From Ceriagrion tenellum (lineage: Eukaryota; Arthropoda; Insecta; Odonata; Coenagrionidae): 64,000 nucleotides of DNA. The notes below the pieces were generated by a model. The model worked only from the letters and a program-made list of their open reading frames with translations, was not told the DNA's origin and did not search any database. This document shows, piece after piece, positions 54,946 to 64,000 of the stretch (within the stretch, counting starts at the first letter, position 1; each line of letters begins with the position of its first letter). The DNA lies in contig OY720636.1 of NCBI GenBank assembly GCA_963169105.1, forward strand, positions 76,558,123 through 76,622,122, written 5' to 3'. A program made the position numbers and the translations under genes.

Positions 54946-56730
54946 GTAAGGGAAAATTATATTTAAGCCCTTCACCGCCTTCATTCGATCGGTGTCTTGC
55001 AGCGGGGTGGGTGGGAGCTGTCTCGTTCAAAATCCGATTTTTGCGACGATTCGTCCCGTGCAATTCAGCATCTGTGTCCCTTATGTTAAAGGATACAGGT
55101 GGCAGGATGCGGGCGAGATGTCCTTCGAATATTCATGCGTTCGAGAGGAATATATATATGTCTACCTTTTTGTTCCTGAGATTCGAGCCGTTTCGACCTC
55201 ACAAGTCTCGAATAAAAGTATGCGTATAAGGATTTTTTGTTAATCAATAGCACACTTACTCGCCAAATATGTGTACACACATATTCATGCTCCTCAATTT
55301 CGTTAGAGAATAAATACTACATAGTCATTGTAAGTATATCAGTCCTTGAAGACTGAAAATTCTTCTCCAACTATTCCGCCAACGAAAAATCTTAAAAACC
55401 TCGGTTAAATAAATTTCACGCGAGTATTTTTCACTAAATCTGTGCTTATTCACACGCTGGTGCTAACTTATGCATTGATTACATTGACATTTTGTGTCGG
55501 GAGAATCATCACACCTTTGGAGTGTACGCGTCGGTAATTCTGAAAGCCGATAATTTTCTTTCAGAATGCCTCGAGGCACGTTATCTGTAACCAAGCTTTA
55601 TTTAACTGCCAAAGCGTGCTTGGTACGACAGAAAAGATTACATATTGTTGGATAAACGTTCATCTCTTGACTCATATGCGTAGATCCCAAGTTTAATTAG
55701 AGGTCGCGATTTCAGCCTGAGGGTGTGGTTACGGCGCATATTGGTCGGGCGAGAAAAACAACGCTATTCATTTATTATTTCGCACAAATCTCGGTTAATC
55801 GATGAATATAGGTGTTCTTCATTATATGGCGCCCTTTCATTGCAATGCAAAACGCAATTCGTTACATCAAATCTGCTTGTTGAATGATAACGTTGCCACA
55901 CGTTGTTAACTGATAGACTTCGTTCTGTTCAACACTGTTGTTTTAAAATTCACGAATGAATCGGCAATTACGACCATTATCAAGGTTTTTGTGGAAGACA
56001 GACCTGTGCGTTATTGACGAACCGTTTTGAGTAATGTCTAATTTTGCGACCCCTGGCGAATATTTTTCGACCCCTGAATATTTTTGTCTGTAAATCACTT
56101 CCACAAAAGATCATGGCATTTGTTCGCCAAACGACCAGCCATCAACCAAAGAACACTCAACGACAACCAATTTATAATCGTATCTTTGACTTCTGCTTGA
56201 TAAGAAGTTATTAAATTTGTTGCAAGAAAAACTTGTTCTGAGAAATAAAAGCAAAATATTAACTTAAGAAAATGATGATAGGGAAATATATTTGATTAAT
56301 AAACGTTAAAATGCAAAGATCAAGTCGTTGATCATTCACGTTCCAGGCTTGCTACATTTTTTACATTCTTCGTCCTTGATACGAAATGTCAAAAACGTGG
56401 AAATTTTCATTTAATTTGGTAATAATTGATTTTTTATGATGATTTTTATTATTTTAGGCCGTGAATGAAATGTAAAACCATCTGGCTATTTTTACTTTGG
56501 ACAATTTCAACCATGTACGCCTTTTTAAGAAGAATATAGTGGAGTTGGTGTTCACATACTTTTCAGCACGTATTCTTTTCCATTTCACCCTTGAATATTT
56601 TGATTATGCTGATCTCTTATGAGGTAACGCCTTACATGATCTCTAAAACATTTATCCATAAATACATTAAACAGCCTTTAGTCAGTCTCACTTGGTGGTA
56701 TTCCATCATTAAAAAATAAAGAGGACAACT
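54946..56730. other. Putative intron, nothing recognised
   Basis: AT-rich, no repeat partner identified. Confidence 0.4.
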
Positions 56731-58275
56731 TTTACTAAAACTACTAGATTTATTAAAAAACGACCCAGGTTTCGATGTGCATTCACATCATCTTTTGGTA
56801 AATGAAGGCCAATGTGCAGGCCTTATATAGTAAACATTACCAGGTGAGGAGGGGGGAGGAGAAGACAAATCGGGACGAGTGTGGTCGCGGGAGGGTAGGA
56901 GGGGGGGCTACGAGGACGAAGAGGAGGGGATTAAAGCTTTGAGGATGGGGGACTAGGCAGGGAGCATACATTCATTAACAAGGAATTTATCACAGTCAAC
57001 TTGGTTTTTAAAAATTTCTATCTGTTCTAAAGCATTTAGCTTGCGTCTGTCGTTAGTAAAATGGAGGAGGTGTCACGGTAAAATCACTTTTATGTCCTTG
57101 GGTTAAAAGATGTTTGGCGAAGTTGCTTCCGTTAAAATTAAAATTCCTAAAATCCCTTTTATGCTCCATTTATCTAATTTGAAAATTTCGACACGTCTGT
57201 CCAACATACTGTCCACCACATTCATTACATTCCATTAGGTTTTACCCTTGTACTCCTTAATTTCTGAGGTTCAATGGGGTCACCAGGGAGGCACCATTTG
57301 TCAATTTTCAATTTTCCTTCATGAAGGGAGGCACTTTTTTTTCAATTTTCCGCAAACCCACCTATACCGACCATGTCATACCTGCTGATTCGAGACACCC
57401 TTAATTGCAAAAACTTCCGCTTTTCACGCCCTCATCGACCACATTTTCAACATTCCCCTGAACGACTCAGAGTTTGAAAAAGAATCCCGAACCATCAAAC
57501 AGATTGCAGTGAATAACGGCTATTGAATTTCACTAATAGAAAAATTAATTCCCAAGAATAGGAGAAAAAGAGCCGTGGCCAGTTTGTATAACAAAACTGA
57601 ACCTCCTGTTCAAAAATGGCGTTCAATTACCTACTTTGGGGAGATTTCCTCTCAGGTGGTGCAACTGTTTCCGAAGGACCGTTATAAAGTGGCATTTAAA
57701 ACACCATATTGTGTGAAAAAACTGTTAGTGAACTGCAAAGACCCCATTGAACCTCAGAAATTAAGGGGTGTATACCTAATGGAATGTAATGAATGTGGCA
57801 GACAGTATGTTGGACAGACGTGTCGAAATTTTCAAATTAGATAAATGGAGCATAAAAGGGATTTTAGGAATTTTAATTTTAACGGAAGCAACTTCGCCAA
57901 ACATCTTTTAACCCAAGGACATAAAAGTGATTTTACCGTGACACCTCCTCCATTTTACTAACGACAGACGCAAGCTAAATTCTTTAGAACAGATAGAAAT
58001 TTTTAAAAACCAAGTTGACTGTGATAAATTCCTTGTTAATGAATGTATGCTCCCTGCCTAGTCCCCCATCCTCAAAGCTTTAATCCCCTCCTCTTCGTCC
58101 TCCTAGCCCCCTCCCCCACCCTCCCGCGACCACCCTCGTCCTGATTTGTCTTCTCCTCCCCCCCCTCCTCACCTGGTAATGTTTACTATATAAGGCCTGC
58201 ACATTGGCCTTCATTTACCAAAAGATTATGTGAATGCACATCGAACCTGGGTCGTTTTTAATAAATCTATTGGTT
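56731..58275 (+). mobile_element. Third Penelope-like element as a palindrome
   Basis: Arms of about 530-555 bp (56731-57285 and 57745-58275) are inverted copies; the unique centre and the right arm carry a plus-strand PLE 3' half. End sequences contain ATGTGAATGCACATCGAAAC, a hairpin plus GAAAC as in PLE terminal repeats, with the first hammerhead box degraded. The element sits exactly where a minus-strand LINE RT frame is cut (58276). Confidence 0.82.
57350..57960 (+). pseudogene. PLE RT-linker and GIY-YIG endonuclease, 5'-truncated
   Basis: The frame, with stops at about 57523 and 57842, reads RHPLIAKTSAFHALIDHIFN-like linker and TIKQIAVNNGY, then after a stop the K-R-R-K-R basic patch, KVAFKTPYCVKKLLVNCKDP, and the nuclease core GVYLMECNECGRQYVGQTCR (GIY as G-V-Y, YIG as Y-V-G). 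HLLTQGHKSDFTV follows. RT motifs are missing. A different subfamily from the PLEs at 9-12 kb. Confidence 0.82.
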
Positions 58276-59040
58276 TTAGTAAAAGTTGTCATCTTCATTT
58301 TTTTTATGAAACAGCCATGGTGATATTACGCATCCTTGCTCTACGCCCTGTTGTATTACAAACCAATCATTCAGAACCCCCTTAACTCTCACACTTGCCT
58401 TAATGTTATCATACATCGCCATTATAGCATTCAATAACTGTCCAATCACTCCATAGTCCTTCAAAATCTTCCACAACTTCTTTCTATTTACTCTGTTATA
58501 TGCCTTCTCTAAATCAACAAACACAAAATATTCTTTCTTTCGGACGCCCATACATTTTTCTATTACTTGCTGAAGCGCAAAAAGCTGGTCACTACATCCT
58601 CTCCCAGGCATAGACTCACACTGCACACCCCATATTCTGTCATAAGTAATATTCCTCACCCTTTCGATAAAAAGTTTGCAGAACACTTTTCCCGGAATGC
58701 TCAATAAACTAATGGCCCAATAATTATTATATTCGGTCTTTCCTCCCTTCCCTTTGTACAATAGAACGATAATTGCATTCTTCCAATCCACTGGAACAAC
58801 GGAAGCCTGTAAGCATAAATTTTATAGTTCACATAGCCGACAAATGAGTATATTACACCCACACTGCAACATCTCACTGGATATCCCATCTACCAGCCTT
58901 CCCATTTTTCACCATTCTCGCAGCCGTTATGACCTCTTTCTCACTCATCTCCTTTTCCATCATGACATTCTTACATACTACTTCGCAATATTCATCCTAT
59001 TGTGTAGTCCTTCAAAATACTTCCTCCAGATTTTTATATG
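58276..59040 (-). pseudogene. Non-LTR RT fragment truncated by the PLE
   Basis: The minus strand from about 59040: IWRKYFEGL-type pre-RT and GISSEMLQCG with stops. An open stretch from 58791 follows: MDWKNAIIVLLYKGKGGKTE, YWAISLLSIPGKVFCKLFIE, YFVFVDLEKAYNRVNRKKLW (first catalytic Asp), GVEQGCVISPWLF (motif B). The frame ends before the A-D-D motif where the PLE end begins. Same clade as 34130-35330. Confidence 0.82.
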
Positions 59041-59817
59041 ACATTTTCAATTGAAAGTACCGGTTCAAATGGTAACTAAATCATCAAAGACCACTGATCT
59101 CTTCTATTTTTTTCTTTCGGAGTAGTATAGACTTTGGACGACTGTAACTATGATGTCAGTCAGTAGCGTCACAAAAAATACTAGCCAATAGCGGCTCAGA
59201 TCGGGAATTTGCATTTTTTACATGGTTTGAGACAACTTGCACATTCTACGGACCTGGAATTTGAAGTCAACGCATGAAGCATTTGCCAACTAAACGTGAC
59301 CTCTGATGGAGAATCCTTTGCTTTGAAATACCATCCATTTTTGTGTCTGCTACTGCTTTGCTAGGAAAATATTTCATGAAATAAACTTCAAAATATATCT
59401 CATCTAAAGAAACTGGCGACATATTTTTGCGATACTTTCATACTACCAACACCACCAAGATGACGCCGTTTGTCCATAAAATCAATGCCCTTCGCAGCAA
59501 AAACAGAACACATCCCGATAACAACGTCATAAAAATTACCATTGCTGTGCCAAACATCTATCCCCACGCCTAGGATTGGAATTTGCCATGAAAAAAATCA
59601 TATGACTTGACCATTGCGAGTGACTTCATACCATATCATTTGTTAATACATACAATGATTGGAAATCTATCCCCATCTTAAAGCTACGATACAAGCAAAA
59701 CAATGTTAGAAAATCGGGTTCGGTTGAGGTAGAGATGTCTCAATCGGGCTTGAATCACGTAAAGAGGTGCTGCTTATGGTGTTCAACTGTTTCTGACGTT
59801 CTTTTTTTCCCTTGCAG
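59041..59817. other. Putative intron with SINE-body remnant
   Basis: 59570-59680 (TTGCCATGAAAAAAATC, CATATCATTTGTTAATA, CAATGATTGGAAATC) resemble 60425-60530 and appear to be part of the tRNA-derived SINE family there. Nothing else. Confidence 0.45.
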
Positions 59818-59922
59818 GTGTCAGCAAGAGTGTCGCGCAAGATGTTGGCCCTCCGCGTGGCCGCCTTTGGGCTCATCACGCTTGTGGCCGTGCCCGTGAG
59901 GGGATTCCTCCCGCAAGGAAAG
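59818..59922 (+). CDS. First coding exon of a secreted or membrane protein (signal peptide)
   Basis: Acceptor TTTTTTTCCCTTGCAG before 59818 and donor AAG|GTAAAT after 59922. ATG at 59842 begins MLALRVAAFGLITLVAVPVR, a textbook signal peptide (short n-region with Arg, hydrophobic core, V-x-G-type cleavage site at about residue 21), followed by GFLPQGK. GC-rich codon use contrasts with surroundings. The exon ends in phase 0 after 27 codons; the rest of the gene must lie beyond the window or in exons I could not see. The mature protein cannot be identified. Confidence 0.68.
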
Positions 59923-60308
59923 GTAAATTGGAAATGAGTGTTGTTTTACCTCGACTTTGGTGCGCTGTTCTCTCCACAAAACAACAGATTTGTTGCTTTC
60001 CATTAGTTTTCAGCCTCGCTCGCCTCAAAACAGTTCAGGATCATAGCTTACGTTCGCCAGAAGAACTTAGAATGTCGTTTCCAATCATTGCATTGACAAA
60101 CGATGTGGTACGAAGTCACTCGTACGGGTTCATATAAATCTTTCATTGCGAAATTGTATCCATTAGATGAATACTTAGGCGCCCCAGTATGCGACTGCGT
60201 ACCACCTTATTCGTGACTTTTTTGCAGGTCACCGCAATTCGCATTCAATCTTCTATGCCTGCTGCTGCATACATCCAAGAATCACTGCCTTATTCTGCCC
60301 TTGATGCT
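59923..60308. other. Intron, nothing recognised
   Basis: No supported feature. Confidence 0.4.
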
Positions 60309-60540
60309 CATAAGCCTCTACAGGATAGCAGCAGAGCGCACTTGACCGGGATTCGAACCCGGATCCACCAATTTCCGGTCAGATGTGTTAGCCAGTTGCA
60401 CCAACACACCGCCGCGTTGTTGTCAACTTATTTTTCATGGCGAACTTCAAACTTGGTGTATATGCCCCAGTTCACACTTTGTACCACATCATTTGTCAAT
60501 GCAATGATTGGAAACTTGTCAATTTTTGTCGTTATATAAA
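60309..60540 (-). mobile_element. tRNA-derived SINE (minus strand)
   Basis: The minus strand reads TTGGTGCAACTGGCTAACAC (A box region) and CCGGGTTCGAATCCCGG (perfect B box) at about 60408-60340. A SINE body follows leftward (TATCCTGTAGAGGCTTATG). The plus-strand segment 60425-60530 recurs at 59570-59680. No matching 7-bp acceptor stem in this copy. Confidence 0.55.
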
Positions 60541-60673
60541 CGACAATGTTGGGTTCATCCACCGCGACAGTGGTTTTGCAAGCACAACGTCATCTCCTGT
60601 GCTAGAATGTAGACTTAAGGCGTGAACATCAAGTTCTCATAAATCCCCCTCGATATTCGCCTTGAAAGAATTT

Positions 60674-60745
60674 GGCTTGGTGGTCTAACTGGCTAACACA
60701 CCTGACCGGCAATTAGGAGATCTCGGTTCGAATCCCGGTCAAGTC
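60674..60745 (+). repeat. tRNA-like SINE head or tRNA pseudogene
   Basis: A 72-nt unit can be folded as a tRNA: an acceptor stem GGCTTGG with TCAAGTC (two G-U pairs), an anticodon arm CCTGA/TTAGG with loop CCGGCAA, and a T arm with TTCGAAT and one mismatch. The loop lacks the usual U33, and the same head occurs in a SINE at 60309-60540, so a functional tRNA is unlikely. Confidence 0.5.
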
Positions 60746-60848
60746 AAAAGATTTTTTTCAAGGTGAATTTAAACTTGGTAAATTTAAAAAAGCTCGAATA
60801 TCGTATTTTTTGGACTTGACTTTCAGTGAAGGTAACAAGCGCGGATAA

Positions 60849-61275
60849 GGGTCCATTCAAGTATTACGTAAGACGTTTTTGGGGATGGGGGGTTGGAATC
60901 ATCTCACATTGTCTTATGCAGGGGCGGCAGGGGGTCCGGAACCAAAAAACATAAGATTTTTGTCCATCTTGAGACACTTTATCGTTTCCGAATGAAATTT
61001 TGCACTGACATGGAGCATAAGCTTGTAAAGGGCGTATTTTGCGTCACATTACCGCTACATCAATGCTATTCTGTCGCCTGACTAACTCGATACATTTCAT
61101 CCATGCTCAGGCAAAGCGAGCATTTAACGAAGAGCAGATACAAATATCCAGCGTTTAACGTAAGACTGAAAGGGAGGGTGGGGGTTGGGAAGATCTTACA
61201 TTGTCTTACATAGAGGGAGGGAGTGGGGTCCACAATGGCATAATTTGTCTAGCGTAATACTTGAGCTAATGTAAT
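60849..61275. repeat. MITE-like element, two diverged direct sub-repeats
   Basis: The left end GGTCCATTCAAGTATTACG is mirrored by CGTAATACTTGAGCTAAT at the right. Internally, ACGTAAGAC ... GGGGGTTGG ... ACATTGTCTTA ... GGGGTCC occurs twice (60868-60942 and 61155-61235), suggesting a fused or duplicated element. No coding. Confidence 0.55.
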
Positions 61276-61290
61276 CGTCTAATGCAATAC

Positions 61291-61480
61291 CTATTGTGAA
61301 TCTGTCAAATAACTCTGCGGTAAAAACCATATATTATTTACGTATGTATTTCAAAAAAATTCGTTAACTACTTATATTCGATACTGCCTATTGTGAATTT
61401 GTCGAATAACTTTGCGGTAAAAACCATATATTATTTACGTATGTATTTCGAAAAAATTCTTTAACTGCTTACACAAAATT
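61291..61480. repeat. Tandem duplication, period about 97 bp
   Basis: CTATTGTGAATCTGTC and GCGGTAAAAACCATATATTA at 61291 recur at 61388 with a few substitutions, including TTACGTATGTATTTC. Two units only. Confidence 0.8.
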
Positions 61481-62743
61481 TTGTCACTATTTTTGTATGT
61501 GTGTAGGACGCTACGTACCTGTAAACAATCTTAAATTTATTCTAATCGTCCCATTTATCATTGTTTCTCGTCACTGAAGAGCGTCAATATGTCCGATATG
61601 GCCTTTTTTATTTATCATATTGGATTTTAAAAGGCATCAACATCCAAAAACTCCATTAGATTAATGATATTCAATATTAGGCCTTCACAGGGCTTGCTGT
61701 TGATTTTGGGCATTTTTGGATAGAGCTTCCATTGCTAATGCTCCTCTCCTAATGGTGGACTTCAGCATGACTCTCCTACACGTGTTGCATGAAGCGTCTC
61801 TGTAGGAATTTGTTCTCATTGCCAACAATAATGCTTTTATAATAAGTATTGGGAAAAGTTTGTCTGAAACCAACAGACAGAGAGGTAAAGGACCAAAACA
61901 ATTGAAAGATTCAGTTATCTTATCCAATGCACCATTTCGAATATGTAAGAGTTTCACGAAAGTGGGTGAAATACGTTACGCCTGGATAGAAATGTATTTT
62001 ATTGTTTTAGGGGTAGAAGTTCCTTGTATAATGAATGAAATTCCCGGATACTTATATGCAAAACTATGAATGACCAAAAGGCGAAGAGTAGCATAATTTG
62101 ATTACATTAAATGGTCATCATAAGTTACTATCGAATTTAATTTTGCGTTTTTAATCTATACATTCGATACTGAAGGCAAAATAAAGCCAGGACATTTGAT
62201 TCGAAAACTCTGGCACAGTGCTTAATGAGAAGCGATTATGAAGAACCTGGCCGGCCAGCTCATATGTTGATCGAGGACTAGTAGAAGCACTATAACATGT
62301 GTATTGGAATTGAGAGGACCAATTGGAAAAGAACATCATGCAAAAATGGTAGAAGGGTAATAAAAATATCTGAAAGATAATAAGTTTCAATATATCTTGA
62401 TTAGGCCTCATTATTAGGTAGCTTAGTGTCCAAATGTTTTCATTAAAACGATGGAGCTGCAGGGACTATCATTCTCAAGCAAAAACAATTATTCTTGCCA
62501 AACTTTCAGGGGGCAGTTTTCATAAATGGTGAGCTGGTTGGTTATGCTGAGATCGATATAAATAATATTCGAGGACTAAATGGATGGAAACGAAGTTTCT
62601 AAAACAAGGCAGTAAGCAAGACTTTCAGACATCTAAGAAGTGTAGACAAACCCGTAAATAATAAATGGGCTCTTAATACTGCCGATGCGAGTGTAAAATA
62701 GGCAGATGTTTGTTACTTCAAGTGATTTGAGTGCAGTGTTTAA
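61481..62743. other. No recognisable feature
   Basis: About 1.26 kb with unsupported ORFs only. Confidence 0.4.
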
Positions 62744-62785
62744 AGCCGAGCCACGGAGTAGGATATCCTACTCCGTGAGCCGAGC
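62744..62785. repeat. 26-bp perfect palindrome flanked by 8-bp direct repeats
   Basis: 62752-62777 is CACGGAGTAGGAT followed by its exact reverse complement. AGCCGAGC stands directly on both sides (62744-62751 and 62778-62785). The layout is that of two 13-bp terminal inverted repeats back to back with an 8-bp target-site duplication, as hAT-type elements make. Confidence 0.85.
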
Positions 62786-64000
62786 CATCAATGTCAAAAT
62801 GGCGGTGTTTCTTCTGACGCGCTGCCAAAATACATCATTCTCATAGTCAACTTACCTTTTCAATAACCAATGATAATCGTCAATATATGTATTGCGACAT
62901 GAAATTGGGAAATGAGGTCAAAGCCATGATGTTGATAAATTATACCAATTATGTTGATATTAGCTAAAACGGAATTTCATCACAGTGTACTGTTCCTCTC
63001 CTGTTAGGTCCAACTTATTATATGAGCAATTCGAGCCGAGTCTACAAAAATGACCATTAAGAGGACGCCTCGTACCCTTCGTTAAGGAATAGCTGTATAT
63101 AAATTCCGCTAGATGGCGATACTCACGCCTGATCGAGGCGATTTCCTAATACTAGGCACATAAAGAGCCTTAAATCGAGGAATTTTGACGCCACGAATCT
63201 CTCAATCCAGGTGAACTATCGATCAAGGCAACAGTGCAAGTTATTGCCAAGTCTCCCGCACTTTGATACTGGCAGCGCTGATCAAAGATCTGTGAGAATA
63301 TTCCGAACTATTGGCGTCACCATCTAAGCATACCTTTGCCGAAAACCACTCAGATAGTTTGCCATGAAAGACCAAGTAGAGATTTTATTTAACAACTATG
63401 ACGACTGTAACATAACATTCTGAAAGAAGAAAGATTTATACATTTCCCTCTTTTTACGATTTTTCAATAAAGGTATTTGTTTTTGTTATAATATAATGTG
63501 TCTTTCCCATTTATCGCTGGTTTATTTATACACTGAGATAAAATTGTCATGTTTAAGAAAGAGGTGTCCCTAGGTAAAGGTCAATTATTTATTATCTGAA
63601 AATTTTAACGCAATGAATGACACAAGCTTTTTACAAAACAACTGGAGTAGGAAATAATGAAAAAAATGAGCGGATGTGATGCGTTGCCAGCCGACTGGTA
63701 CGACAGAGCTGCTGCCTATTGACACTTTACTTAAAACCTCGTATATTTCAAATAGCTAAGGTACACTCATATAACTATCAAGGACGATACGGGCAAAAAT
63801 CACTCGCGGTCATCCTTGAACAACTTTCATCGACATATCACCAGATGCGGAAACTCTTTCTTTAGACGTAGAATTTTTGGAAAATTTGCTATTTTTTTCA
63901 AGGGCTCAACAATTTAATGCAATTGAGACTATCCTTCAGCTAGTAAATGGACTCTACTCTTTAATTGACATCATAAGGAATCAGTAAGTAAAGGCCCGAT
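62786..64000. other. No recognisable feature
   Basis: AT-rich, probably intronic; no supported exon or repeat. Confidence 0.4.

Noticed and set aside
54745..55243. Coding ORFs in and after the CpG-rich exon
   Set aside because: They run across the consensus donor into intronic sequence and show no family motif; the exon is better read as 5' UTR.
60674..60745. Functional tRNA gene
   Set aside because: Cloverleaf is possible, but U33 is absent, the T stem has a mismatch, and the same head occurs in a neighbouring SINE.

Overview
The window looks like arthropod, most likely insect, nuclear DNA. Three mariner-type transposons, Penelope-like elements (PLEs), RTE-like and CR1/Daphne-like LINEs, tRNA-derived SINEs, MITEs and long (TA)n microsatellites lie among AT-rich introns with GT-AG splice sites. 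The species cannot be named from the sequence. No rRNA gene, functional tRNA gene or CRISPR array was seen.

Host-gene signal is sparse but clear in three places. (1) On the minus strand, 32499-25352, five small exons and one 1.44-kb exon are all in splice phase 2. Three of the small exons are exactly 90 nt, one is 81 nt and one is a 24-nt micro-exon. Together they encode an acidic, polar N-terminus followed by a very long charged coiled coil ending in C-S-I-Q, a textbook CaaX prenylation box. A sixth 90-nt exon copy (28478-28567) keeps its acceptor and frame but has lost its donor. (2) On the same strand, 8545-2330, a second gene has the same plan: an acidic phase-2 exon and a terminal coiled-coil exon, but it ends in a hydrophobic tail anchor. 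I read the two as architectural paralogues that reach membranes by different C-terminal anchors. I do not recognise the family; this is the best candidate here for something undescribed. (3) On the plus strand, 54740-59922, a GC-rich 5' exon with a strong donor and a downstream exon encoding a signal peptide mark the start of a secreted-protein gene that continues beyond the window.

Layout. 0-2.3 kb: two mariner copies. 2.3-8.5 kb: tail-anchored coiled-coil gene, its intron holding foldbacks and LINE tails. 8.6-14 kb: nested PLE palindromes in (TA)n arrays plus a solo-LTR-like block. 14-25 kb: LINE graveyard, including an RTE inserted into another LINE with a visible target-site duplication, and a young 5'-truncated CR1/Jockey-like copy. 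25.3-32.5 kb: CaaX coiled-coil gene. 33-54 kb: decayed LINEs, SINEs, MITEs, hammerhead-bearing foldbacks and a nearly intact mariner. 54-64 kb: secreted-protein gene start, a third PLE palindrome inside a LINE, SINEs and a 26-bp palindrome flanked by 8-bp direct repeats.

Most ORFs in the window are transposon debris or shadows of purine-rich coiled-coil exons. Exon calls rest on splice-site strings and phase compatibility read by eye; no alignment or search was run.
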